NCBI GenBank assembly: GCA_028822125.1
Contig: JAPKEK010000033.1
Span: 1 to 11,287 of the forward strand
DNA length: 11,287 nt
Source of the DNA: Pseudomonadales bacterium
GTDB taxonomy: Bacteria > Pseudomonadota > Gammaproteobacteria > Pseudomonadales > Azotimanducaceae
Direction of reading: 5' to 3'
Part shown: positions 1 to 7,368 of the stretch, in pieces
Position numbering within the stretch: the stretch's first letter is position 1
Layout: the number at the start of each line of letters is the position of its first letter
The notes under the pieces: generated by a model
Database searches by the model: none
Seen by the model: only the letters and a program-made list of their open reading frames with translations
Told to the model about the DNA's origin: nothing
Position numbers and translations under genes: made by a program

Positions 1-1
1 C

Positions 2-1120
2 ATGAAGCGGGTTGCAGATCAGGAACAACGTTCCTCTAAATGGATTGGCGTTGGATATATGAACCAGTTGGCCGCCTTCATGATCCAGGTGACCTATGCG
101 GTGATCTGTGGTTGGGTTCTGTGGTATCTGTTCAAGGCGATAACTACCGGATTTGCAGGCGTCGATGTGACCGCCGCCGCGGCCGAGTATGACGCGGTGA
201 TCAGTGATACAGCGGGTATGCTGTTCTGGACTACACTCAGCCTGGTGATCTGCGGCTGTATTCTCTATGGGGGGGTCAAAAACGGTATCGAGCGGGCGGT
301 TACCCTTTTGATGCCACTCTTGTTTGGGTTATTGCTGCTACTGGTGGTCTTTAACATGTTTGCTGGCGGCTTCATTGAGGCGCTGATCTGGTTGTTTAAA
401 TTTGATCTCAGTAAGATCAATGCCAGCGTGCTTCTCGCCGCTCTGGGCCAGGCCTTTTTCTCCATTGGAGTTGGCATGGCGGCCATGATGGCCTATGGCT
501 CCTACCTTCCAAAGGATGCTCCAATCGTGTCTTCAGCGGCCATTATCGTGACCGCAGACACGTTGGTAGCCCTGCTGGCGGGCCTGGTGATCTTCCCTGC
601 GGTATTCAACAATGGCCTGGACCCAGCTGCCGGGACAGGCTTGATTTTCCAGACCCTGCCGGTAGCTTTCGCTCAGATGCCGGGTGGTTATTTTTTTGCT
701 GGACTGTTTTTCCTGCTGCTGTCTGTGGCCGCGTTCACTTCGATGGTCGGCATGCTGGAGTCGCTGGTATCCTGGCTGGAGGAGTTACATGGCTTCACAC
801 GTCATAAGGCCACGGTGATCATCGTAGGCGCCAATATACTGTTGAGCGTGGTCAGTGTGCTGGGATACACGGTACTGTCTGACTGGCAGCTTTTCGGTAA
901 GCCGCTGAATGACGTCGCGGACTATTTTTCAAATCAGATCCTGCTGCCACTGGGTGGGCTGTTGATAGCGGTGTTCGCTGGCTGGGTGATAAGCCGGGAG
1001 TCCAGCCAGGATGAACTGGATCTGAAATCCGAGCCTGTCTTCAGGCTATGGTGGTTTCTGGTGCGCTGGCCGGTGCCTTTGGCAGTGGCGCTCATCTTCG
1101 TTATGGGAATCGGTGGGTGA
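2..1120 (+). CDS. Sodium:neurotransmitter symporter (NSS/SNF) family transporter, 5'-truncated by window edge
   Basis: This is a Na+-coupled inner-membrane symporter of the LeuT fold, probably importing an amino acid or related small compound; the substrate cannot be read from the sequence. The visible 372 residues correspond to the family from just before TM3 to the C-terminus. Landmarks are TM3 with a Tyr and a GW pair (near residues 32-38), the TM6 signature QAFFSIGVGMAAMMAYGSYL (150-169), a TM7 Asp followed by LLAGLVIFPA (about 186-200), and TM10 with Asp307 followed by FSNQ and PLGGLL. TM1 and TM2, which carry the GLGN sodium-site motif, are missing. Compared with the complete paralogue at 7369-8715, about 75 residues must lie left of the window. 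The ATG at position 2 is therefore an internal Met, not the start. Family assignment is confident. Confidence 0.93.
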   Translation: MKRVADQEQRSSKWIGVGYMNQLAAFMIQVTYAVICGWVLWYLFKAITTGFAGVDVTAAAAEYDAVISDTAGMLFWTTLSLVICGCILYGGVKNGIERAVTLLMPLLFGLLLLLVVFNMFAGGFIEALIWLFKFDLSKINASVLLAALGQAFFSIGVGMAAMMAYGSYLPKDAPIVSSAAIIVTADTLVALLAGLVIFPAVFNNGLDPAAGTGLIFQTLPVAFAQMPGGYFFAGLFFLLLSVAAFTSMVGMLESLVSWLEELHGFTRHKATVIIVGANILLSVVSVLGYTVLSDWQLFGKPLNDVADYFSNQILLPLGGLLIAVFAGWVISRESSQDELDLKSEPVFRLWWFLVRWPVPLAVALIFVMGIGG

Positions 1121-1375
1121 TCGACTTTGATTTGCCGGGCTATGGTTAACCCTGCTATCGCTAGCGCTGCTGACCAAGGTAACTGGCAAAGATCTGTCGT
1201 TTACTTCGGCGCTGGGTTCATCCAGCCCGGTTACCCACGCCTCTACAAGAATGCTGAACTTGAGATGCTGGGCATGCCGTTGCGCTGGATTTGAACGCGA
1301 CCTAATTTACCTGCGCAGTCTGATGACGGATATTGCTTGTCCAATTTGTGCTCGCTCACCCAATCGATTCTTTAT

Positions 1376-1406
1376 ATTACCGGGCGAGTTAAAAAGGAAC
1401 GGTAAT
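1376..1406. repeat. Inverted repeat, 7-bp arms, 17-nt loop
   Basis: The arms ATTACCG (1376-1382) and CGGTAAT (1400-1406) are perfect reverse complements around a 17-nt A-rich loop. No T-run follows, so it is not an intrinsic terminator. It could be a weak operator, or chance. Confidence 0.3.
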
Positions 1407-1489
1407 TGTTTAGGGTCGTTGGTACCGAGCGGTGCAGGCCACATGAATCACTGTTTTATTCTATAGGCTCTTGCGGGCGGCCTCAGGCA

Positions 1490-1507
1490 CTGGCTTGGTC
1501 AAGCCAG
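1490..1507. repeat. Near-perfect palindrome, 8-bp arms
   Basis: The arms CTGGCTTG (1490-1497) and CAAGCCAG (1500-1507) are separated by 2 nt. The shape suits a dimeric repressor site better than an RNA hairpin, because the 2-nt spacer is too short for a loop. It lies about 110 bp upstream of the antiporter start codon. Confidence 0.4.
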
Positions 1508-1607
1508 GGTGGCTGTTCAGTGAGCCGGTTTGGCCATCACCGGCGCAGACTTGAATTACAGCTTTGAGTAAGCCTTAATGATGCTGAACCTGATGTTGGG
1601 TAATTTT

Positions 1608-1612
1608 AAGGA
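1608..1612 (+). promoter_or_regulatory. Ribosome binding site of the NhaC-family antiporter gene
   Basis: AAGGA sits 6 nt before the ATG at 1619 and 9 nt before a second in-frame ATG at 1622. Both starts are workable, and the protein differs only by one Met. Confidence 0.65.
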
Positions 1613-1618
1613 AACAGG

Positions 1619-3037
1619 ATGATGGAGCCAAGCTGGTATTCGATACTCCCGCCCATCCTTGCCATAGTGCTGGCGATCTGGAGTAAACAGGTCATCCTGT
1701 CGCTGTTTGCAGGCATCTGGATGGGCTTTACACTGTTAAGCGGATGGAACCCGCTAACGGGGCTCGCCGCCAGCATCGATGCTGTGATCCAGGTATTTAC
1801 CGATCCAGCAGATGCCAGGGTGCTGGTATTTACGCTGCTGATAGGGTCGCTGATCGCGACCATAGAATACTCTGGTGGTGTCCGGGGATTTGTGCGCTAT
1901 CTTGAAACGCGCCGCTGGGTCCACACGGGATTCCGGGCTCAGTGCCTGGCCTGGTTTATTGGCATCATTATATTCATTGAGTCAAATATCACCTTATTAA
2001 TTGCCGGTGCGGTCTGCCGACCGTTGTTTGATCGCTATCGTGTGTCAAGGGAAAAGCTTGCTTACCTGATTGACTCAACATCAGCGCCAGTTTGCGTGCT
2101 GATTCCGCTCAATGCATGGGGCGCTGTGATTATTGGCTTGATAGGGGGTGTGGGAATTGATAACCCGTTGGAAGTGTTTGTGGCCTCCATACCCCTTAAC
2201 CTGTACGCGATTCTGGCGATTTTACTGTCAGCACTGGTGGCCTGGAAAAATTTGAATTTTCCTCAGATGCAGGCTGCAGAGCTCAGAACCCAGGCAGGCG
2301 AACTCGTTTGGCCTGGCACAACGCCCCTGGTTGATGTCGCAGAGTTTGATGCTGTACGCCGCGACGAAGCTGAGCAAGTTCCTTCGGCGAGCTATATGGT
2401 GGGCCCGGTCCTGGCAATGCTGATTATGATGCCCATAGGGTTGTTGATAACGGGTAAAGGGGATCTGATTAAAGGTTCAGGTTCGATCGCGATTCTTTGG
2501 GCTGTGATCGCAGGCATTGTTACTGCCTGGATAATGCTGTTTGCAACCAGACGCGCCAACCTCAATCAATTGATGCAGGTTTTCATGAAGGGAGCAGGAA
2601 ATCTTTTGCCGATTGCAATGATTTTGTTGCTGGCGCTGACGCTCGGCGATGTCGCCAAACTGGTCGGCACAGGACCTTATCTGGCGGGAATCGCGAGTTC
2701 CAGTGTGCCGCAGATCCTGCTGGCGCCGCTTGTTTTTCTGGTTGCGGGGTTTATTGCGTTCTCAGTGGGGTCAAGTTGGGGGACTTTTGCAATCATGATC
2801 CCAATTGCAATCCCAATTGCAACAACGCTCGATCTGTCGGTACCTTTGCTGCTCGCAGCTGCTATTTCGGGGGGTATCTTTGGTGATCATGCTTCGCCGA
2901 TTAGCGACACCACAGTGGTGGCTTCGATGGCCTCAGCAACGGACCACATTGATCATGTAAGAACGCAATTGCCGTATGCGCTTACGGCCGGTGGTTTAGC
3001 AGCCGTCGGGTTTATACTGCTTAGTCTCTGGATTTAA
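1619..3037 (+). CDS. NhaC-family Na+/H+ antiporter
   Basis: This is a polytopic inner-membrane protein of 472 residues, in the size range of the Na_H_antiporter (NhaC) family, expected to exchange Na+ (or an organic substrate) for H+. The N-terminus starts with the family pattern of a short polar lead, then LPPILAIVLA and a first hydrophobic helix. Mid-protein is a polar cytoplasmic-type loop (about 215-262). The C-terminal hallmark is GDHASPISDTT (422-432), followed by ASMASATDHIDHVRTQLPYA, with polar residues in a membrane context (D423, H424, D430). The start is supported by AAGGA 6 nt upstream. It faces the minus-strand serine hydrolase gene, whose last 17 bp overlap its 3' end. Some relatives exchange organic acids or amino acids rather than protons, so the exact cargo is open; the family call is firm. 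Confidence 0.93.
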   Translation: MMEPSWYSILPPILAIVLAIWSKQVILSLFAGIWMGFTLLSGWNPLTGLAASIDAVIQVFTDPADARVLVFTLLIGSLIATIEYSGGVRGFVRYLETRRWVHTGFRAQCLAWFIGIIIFIESNITLLIAGAVCRPLFDRYRVSREKLAYLIDSTSAPVCVLIPLNAWGAVIIGLIGGVGIDNPLEVFVASIPLNLYAILAILLSALVAWKNLNFPQMQAAELRTQAGELVWPGTTPLVDVAEFDAVRRDEAEQVPSASYMVGPVLAMLIMMPIGLLITGKGDLIKGSGSIAILWAVIAGIVTAWIMLFATRRANLNQLMQVFMKGAGNLLPIAMILLLALTLGDVAKLVGTGPYLAGIASSSVPQILLAPLVFLVAGFIAFSVGSSWGTFAIMIPIAIPIATTLDLSVPLLLAAAISGGIFGDHASPISDTTVVASMASATDHIDHVRTQLPYALTAGGLAAVGFILLSLWI

Positions 3038-4067
3038 GATAAAGATCCAAAACAGCTTGTGCCAGCGGTTGCACGTCGGGTTCGGCCCGGTTGGTCAGCA
3101 CTATGATGGTCAGCTGCTCATCGGGAAAACGAGCAATAAAGTTGCGAAAGCCGCTGGTGCTGCCGCTGTGATGATACCTTCGATGCCCCTTGTAGGTATC
3201 GATCCGCCATCCAAAGCCATAGTTTTCTAGCTGGGGGGTCAGCGCCTTCTGCATGAGATTCGCAGAGATCAGTTCAGCACCATAATTGACGTTGTGCCAA
3301 TGGCTGAGATCTGCAAGTGAGGAATACACACCGCCATCACCGAGAACCGCGCTGAAAAGGGATTGATCGCAGGGTCTTACCTCGCCGTTGGCAACGGTGT
3401 AGCCGAAGGCACGCTCAGAGACAGTGTTTACCCCATCGATGTAGGCAAGCGTTCGGTCCAGCCCACTGGTTTGAAAGATTCGTTGCTTGAGAAATTCATG
3501 GAAAGGATTTCCGGAGACCTGTTCAACGATCATTGCCAGGACGGCATAACCAGAATTACTATAGCGATAAGCGGTCCCCGGCGGGAAGTAAGTTCTCGTC
3601 TGTTGCCGCATCAACTGCAAGACGTCTTTATCATGCACCTGATGTTTAGCGTTCGTGGCTGCAAGGGCTTCGTAGTCAAGTAACCCGGAGCGATGTTGCA
3701 GTAAGTGTACGATGGTAATGTGCTCGCCATAGGCCGGGAAATCCATGAAGATCTCGGAGAGTGCTGAATTGAGACGAATCTTGCCCTCATCAACCAGCAT
3801 CAGGATTGCCAGTGCAGTGAAATGTTTGCTGATAGATGCCAGGCGGAAATTAGTCTGATCGTTAATTGCAGTCCTTGATTCAATATTTGCCTGTCCGTAA
3901 GTCCGCTTCAGGATTGGCTTTGACCCTTTTATGACAAGAACTGCTGCTCCCGGCCTGTTACCGCTGTAGTGGGCAAAGATCGCATCTATTTTTGATATGG
4001 GCGTTAAATTACAGCCTGACAGGCAGCAGCAGAAGGCTAGAATTAACAGCTTTATCTGGTTTTTCAT
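3021..4067 (-). CDS. Lipoprotein serine hydrolase, beta-lactamase/D-aminopeptidase (PF00144) family
   Basis: This 348-residue hydrolase has the fold of class C beta-lactamases, D-aminopeptidases and EstB-type esterases. It begins with a lipoprotein signal: basic start, hydrophobic core, then lipobox LSGC with the lipidated Cys at 19. Asn at the next position does not match the Asp inner-membrane retention signal, so outer-membrane anchoring on the periplasmic face is likely. The catalytic set is complete: SxxK (S78-K81), YSN (169-171) and HSG (300-302). An AAGGA ribosome site (plus-strand 4076-4080), 8 nt before the ATG, lies inside the dapF 3' end, and the start codon overlaps the dapF stop as ATGA, so the two genes are coupled. 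True beta-lactamase activity is unlikely to be predictable; peptidase or esterase on a D-amino-acid or ester substrate is equally plausible. Confidence 0.92.
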   Translation of the reverse strand: MKNQIKLLILAFCCCLSGCNLTPISKIDAIFAHYSGNRPGAAVLVIKGSKPILKRTYGQANIESRTAINDQTNFRLASISKHFTALAILMLVDEGKIRLNSALSEIFMDFPAYGEHITIVHLLQHRSGLLDYEALAATNAKHQVHDKDVLQLMRQQTRTYFPPGTAYRYSNSGYAVLAMIVEQVSGNPFHEFLKQRIFQTSGLDRTLAYIDGVNTVSERAFGYTVANGEVRPCDQSLFSAVLGDGGVYSSLADLSHWHNVNYGAELISANLMQKALTPQLENYGFGWRIDTYKGHRRYHHSGSTSGFRNFIARFPDEQLTIIVLTNRAEPDVQPLAQAVLDLYLKSRD

Positions 4068-4876
4068 GGCAGTGTTCCTTCGAAGCAGTAAGCGAAGGGT
4101 CCCGTCATAATGGCTCTCTGATCTTCGCTTATTTCAATTTCGACTGATCCGCCGGGCATTTTTACGGTGCAGGGCGCCTTGCGCTTAAGCAGCAATTGAG
4201 CCTGCGCAGCGAAGACCGCGGCACTGGCGCCGCTGCCGCAGGCCATGGTGAGTCCAGCGCCCCGTTCATAGACCTTCAAGGTGAGTCCGGTGCGGGAAGT
4301 GATGCTGGCAACACCCACATTGACGCTTTCTGGAAAGTAACGATTCCGTTGGATCTTTGGAGCCAGACGCTCTAATTGGATGGTCTGTGGATCTGCAACA
4401 AAAAATACAATATGTGGATTACCGAGATCGACTGCAAAGCCATTATTGAGTGGGCCCTCAGAGATTGAGGCCAGCAGATCGGCATCGCGATGCGGTTGGA
4501 TCTGGCCTAGGTCGCATCGGATGTGCATGGAGTCAGTGCGCTCACAATGTAGTAGGCCGACGACGGTTTCAAGTGTTATGGATGCTTTCCCAGTGGTTTC
4601 CATGAGTAGGCCGGCAACGCAGCGGGTGGCGTTACCGCAGGTCTGGGCTTCCTGTCCATCGACGTTATAGAGGCGCATAAATGCATCAGCAACCTCGGAT
4701 GGTTCTATGACTACCAGTTGATCCGCACCGATTCCGATGTGCCCATCGCAGATTCGGATTATGTCGTCCTTCGCAGGGTGATAAGGTTTCTCACGACCAT
4801 CGACAATCACGAAGTGATTCTGCAATCCTTGCATTTTGATGAAAGAACGCTTGGAGGTGTTGTGAGCAGACTGCAT
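4064..4876 (-). CDS. dapF: Diaminopimelate epimerase (DapF) family protein
   Basis: This is a cytoplasmic cofactor-independent amino-acid epimerase using two cysteines; DapF interconverts LL- and meso-diaminopimelate for lysine and peptidoglycan synthesis. The 270 residues match the family length. Both catalytic Cys are present, C80 in CGNATRC and C213 in ACGSG. So are the usual substrate contacts: N20, Q53 in GIGADQ, N71, GNPH (N153), N186, and E204-R205 in YERG. The first motif reads GLQNHF instead of the usual GLGNDF. Wording such as CGNATRC, VNVG and RGAGLTMACGSG resembles the version I know from alphaproteobacteria. The ATG at 4876 is the first possible start (in-frame TGA three codons upstream), but it has no clear ribosome site, and Met15 matches a conserved Met near the family N-terminus. 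It stands apart from other lysine genes, so it may be a second copy with a peripheral role. Confidence 0.9.
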   Translation of the reverse strand: MQSAHNTSKRSFIKMQGLQNHFVIVDGREKPYHPAKDDIIRICDGHIGIGADQLVVIEPSEVADAFMRLYNVDGQEAQTCGNATRCVAGLLMETTGKASITLETVVGLLHCERTDSMHIRCDLGQIQPHRDADLLASISEGPLNNGFAVDLGNPHIVFFVADPQTIQLERLAPKIQRNRYFPESVNVGVASITSRTGLTLKVYERGAGLTMACGSGASAAVFAAQAQLLLKRKAPCTVKMPGGSVEIEISEDQRAIMTGPFAYCFEGTLP

Positions 4877-4930
4877 CAGAAGTCAAACGGAACATTGGCT
4901 GGGTGTTCAAGGCTCGCAGGTTTGATTACT

Positions 4931-4946
4931 CGATGTCAAGACATCG
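4931..4946. promoter_or_regulatory. Palindrome upstream of dapF, candidate operator
   Basis: CGATGTC (4931-4937) and GACATCG (4940-4946) are perfect inverted arms separated by AA. The element lies in the 150-bp gap between the sulfatase stop and the dapF start, about 55-70 bp upstream of the dapF ATG, where a repressor or activator site would be expected. No T-run adjoins it, so it is not a terminator for the sulfatase gene. Confidence 0.4.
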
Positions 4947-5026
4947 TTGCAGGCCAGTGGGTAAGCCGCTCGCGCTACTCAGCTTTCACCTCCGGGCATC
5001 ACTTGTCTGTGTACAGAGCATCAGGG

Positions 5027-6922
5027 TCAGGGTTCTACAACATTGAAGCCGACGGTAAAAGTGTCCAGATTGCCGAATATGCTGGCTAGTGATTCGATAT
5101 CCCCGGATATTTTCAGGTTTCCGTTTTGCAGTTCATCCTGAAGGGTCGTTGACTGGGTAACGATGTCGATAAGTCCCGTTCGGGTTAATGACAGGGATAC
5201 AGCTGCCTGGGGATCCGCTGATCCTTTGATATATGAAAGTGTTCGGTTAGATAGACACATCCGCCAGGTTTCATCGATGTCTGTAAATGTCCAGTTGATG
5301 GCAATTTTCAGTCCAGCGACCGTTTCGGACTTTAATCGAATGGAAATAGTATCAAAGACCTGTTCAACGGTCATCGCATTGAGCAGGCCTTTAGCCCTGA
5401 TAGGCCCTCCGCCGAGAGCTGGCGGGCCCTGGCGCAATTCCTGGGCGCCATTTAAATAGGCATTTCGAAAGGTGGATGACTCGGCCTGATATCCCAGCTG
5501 CTCCAGGGCATCTGCTTGTAGGTCCCGGGCGGCCTGATTATCGGGGTCAGCAAATACAAGGTGATTAACCACTTCTGTGACCCAGCGATAATCGCCCTTT
5601 GCATAAGCCTGGCGCGCATTGGCCAGGAGCGCGTCTGCTCCTCCAGCGAGATCAACGTATCGCTTGCCGGCGTCGACGGGAGGATGCCTGTGCAGATTAG
5701 ACGGGTTCCCGTCATACCAGCTGAGGTATCGTTGGTATACCGCCTTGGCATTGTGGACCAGGTCTCCGTAGTATCCACGAGTGTGATCATTGGCCAGGAA
5801 CTCTTCTGGTAGTTGTAGAGTCTCCGCAATTTCAGTTGCCACGTAACCATGATTGGCATATCGCATTGATTGGTCATGCATCCACTTGTAAAGATCTCGC
5901 TGGTTGGATAGAAAACCCCTGACATCTTCGTTTCCCCAGCGAGGCCAGTGATGTGAGGTAAACATTAATTCTGTTTCAGAACCGAATAAGTCAATAGCTT
6001 CGTTGATATATTTCGACCAGTTCAGAGCATTGCGAACCAGTGCGCCTCGAATGGGTATTAAATTGTGCATGGTGTGATTGCAGTTTTCAGCCATGCATAA
6101 CGCCTTTAAGTCAGGAAAAAAGAAATTCATCTCGGCGGGTGCTTCGGTTTCCGGTGTGAGTTGAAAGATGATCCTGATACCGTCAAGAATCATTTCTTCA
6201 CCTGTTGTGGTGATGTCATGGGTGGGAGCTATTAGTCCCGGTGGTGAATAGGGTACGCTTGTGCCCAGGCCACAGTCGACGTGAGCGCAGGGATGCGCAG
6301 GTAGCAATTGACCGAATTGAAAGAGTGCTCTGCGCCCCATGGCGGGCCCAGCTATGACGTTTTCACTAACAACTTCCCTGAGAAAGTGTTCAGGCGCTAC
6401 TATCACGCATTTACCATGGTCAACTTCGTCCTGGGAGGTCACTCCCCAGACGCCCCCAAAGTGATCGGCATGAGAGTGGGTGTAGATGACTGCTTTTATG
6501 GGTCGATGGCCCAGCTGGTCTGTAATAAGTTCATAGCTGGCACGTGCTGTTGCTTCTGTTGTCAGTGGATCGATTACTAACCAGCCCTGGTCTCCACGGA
6601 TGAATGTGATATTTGAAATATCGTACCCACGGACCTGCCAGACACCTTCCATTACCTGAAACAAGCCGTGATGATGGTTCAGTTGAGCGTGCCGCCACAG
6701 GCTCGGATGTACCGTATCCGGTGCTTTGTTGCTAGGGTCGAGGAATTCATAGTCGTTCACATTAATGATCGCTCTGCCATTGCGATCCTTGATTATTCCC
6801 GTTGGGTGATGGGCAATAAATCCTCTCGAAACCCGTTCAAAGTCGCCAGCGTCCTGGGGTACTGTAGCTTTGGAATTATTAAGCTTGGTATGTTCGGTAG
6901 CACTATTGTAATTGGATGCCAT
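5027..6922 (-). CDS. SdsA1-type alkyl sulfatase (metallo-beta-lactamase fold, class III)
   Basis: This enzyme is expected to hydrolyse primary or secondary alkyl sulfate esters (SDS-like surfactants or natural analogues) to alcohol and sulfate with a two-zinc centre. Its 631 residues show the standard three parts: a metallo-beta-lactamase domain to about 330, a helical dimerisation domain (about 345-490) and a C-terminal SCP2-like domain (about 505-631). The metal ligands are all visible: THSHADH with H149, H151, D153 and H154, E260 in PETEAPAEM, E279 in MAEN, and H324 in SHHWPR. These track the Pseudomonas SdsA1 ligands as I recall them with a constant offset of 20. Unlike secreted SdsA1, the N-terminus is polar with no signal peptide, and no start codon exists further upstream before an in-frame stop, so a cytoplasmic location is inferred. 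No strong ribosome site is seen. A 150-bp gap separates it from dapF. Confidence 0.94.
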   Translation of the reverse strand: MASNYNSATEHTKLNNSKATVPQDAGDFERVSRGFIAHHPTGIIKDRNGRAIINVNDYEFLDPSNKAPDTVHPSLWRHAQLNHHHGLFQVMEGVWQVRGYDISNITFIRGDQGWLVIDPLTTEATARASYELITDQLGHRPIKAVIYTHSHADHFGGVWGVTSQDEVDHGKCVIVAPEHFLREVVSENVIAGPAMGRRALFQFGQLLPAHPCAHVDCGLGTSVPYSPPGLIAPTHDITTTGEEMILDGIRIIFQLTPETEAPAEMNFFFPDLKALCMAENCNHTMHNLIPIRGALVRNALNWSKYINEAIDLFGSETELMFTSHHWPRWGNEDVRGFLSNQRDLYKWMHDQSMRYANHGYVATEIAETLQLPEEFLANDHTRGYYGDLVHNAKAVYQRYLSWYDGNPSNLHRHPPVDAGKRYVDLAGGADALLANARQAYAKGDYRWVTEVVNHLVFADPDNQAARDLQADALEQLGYQAESSTFRNAYLNGAQELRQGPPALGGGPIRAKGLLNAMTVEQVFDTISIRLKSETVAGLKIAINWTFTDIDETWRMCLSNRTLSYIKGSADPQAAVSLSLTRTGLIDIVTQSTTLQDELQNGNLKISGDIESLASIFGNLDTFTVGFNVVEP

Positions 6923-7368
6923 AACGCATTCACTGTTGTTTTGGGTTGAGGATATTGCTCATTGAAACATATTAGCCGCTGCTGGTATCGCCATTTTGGC
7001 GTTTCTTTTCTGCACAAGAGCGCTAGATAAACCCTGAAAACAGTGCTGATTGGCCCTGAACGTTAGCTTGGTGCGCTAGGCGCTGCCTTCGGCCTGTTTT
7101 GAAACGTTCTGGCGCGAATCGTAAAACGCTTCGCTGTTGTTGACTGAAGCCTTATTGCGGGTGGGTTAGATAGTTGCAACGGGGCAAGCGCCTGAGGGGC
7201 TTGAACAGCTGCCTTGCCGGCTGCGCGCAGCGATTGGAAAATGGTCGTGACCAGAAAATCCTGTAACCGGGGGGGGGTAAGCCAAGACCGATAAGTAGAC
7301 GGCAAAGCCAGGGTCAGGCGGGTACTCAAGGTTTGTTTGTCGTTAATAGTCGCCCACGACAGGGTGAT
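6923..7368. other. Intergenic region of about 450 bp between NSS transporter and alkyl sulfatase genes
   Basis: Both flanking genes are on the minus strand, so this holds the end of the transporter transcript and the start of the sulfatase transcript. It contains a palindrome at 6989-7001, a run of nine G at 7269-7277 and a 12-bp palindrome GCTGCGCGCAGC at 7220-7231. An 88-codon minus-strand frame (7063-7329) begins only with TTG, is rich in Ala, Pro, Arg and Ser, and matches no family I recognise, so I do not call it a gene. I see no clear terminator for the transporter gene. Confidence 0.5.
6989..7010. promoter_or_regulatory. Palindrome upstream of alkyl sulfatase gene, candidate operator or plus-strand terminator
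   Basis: CGCCA (6989-6993) and TGGCG (6997-7001) are perfect arms around TTT. On the plus strand TTTCTTTTC follows directly, which looks like an intrinsic terminator, but no plus-strand gene reaches it. Read for the minus strand, it sits 67-79 bp upstream of the sulfatase ATG, a normal operator position. I favour the regulatory reading, with modest certainty. Confidence 0.4.

Larger units (their letters stand above)
1121..1618. other. Intergenic region of about 500 bp with two inverted repeats
   Basis: This is the gap between the NSS gene and the antiporter gene, both on the + strand. A 71-codon open frame at 1251-1466 has no recognisable family, no ribosome binding site and Cys-rich, low-complexity content, so I do not call it a gene. 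Two inverted repeats are visible, at 1376-1406 and 1490-1507. The end next to the antiporter is AT-richer and should hold its promoter, for example TTGAAT near 1552 as a weak -35 candidate, but no convincing -35/-10 pair stands out. No clean terminator with a T-run follows the NSS stop codon. The region may hold a degraded gene. Confidence 0.5.

Noticed and set aside
2..4. ATG at position 2 as the start of the first NSS transporter
   Set aside because: The protein aligns to its paralogue only from just before TM3; TM1 and TM2 are missing, so the real start is left of the window.
1251..1466. 71-codon open frame in the gap before the antiporter gene
   Set aside because: It has no ribosome site, no recognisable family and odd Cys-rich composition; likely random.
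2798..2821. 12-bp tandem duplication inside the antiporter gene
   Set aside because: It encodes IPIAIPIA, which is normal for this family's helix, and keeps frame; no sign of an active repeat.
3021..4067. Calling the PF00144 protein an antibiotic-resistance beta-lactamase
   Set aside because: The motifs define the superfamily only; lipoprotein esterases and peptidases share them, and no ampC-specific context (such as ampR) is present.
5452..5925. 157-codon minus-strand open frame inside the sulfatase gene
   Set aside because: It lies out of frame within a well-supported 631-residue enzyme; a shadow of the real gene.
7063..7329. 88-codon minus-strand open frame between NSS transporter and sulfatase genes
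   Set aside because: It starts only with TTG, has low-complexity Ala/Pro/Arg/Ser content and crosses a G9 run; no family recognised.
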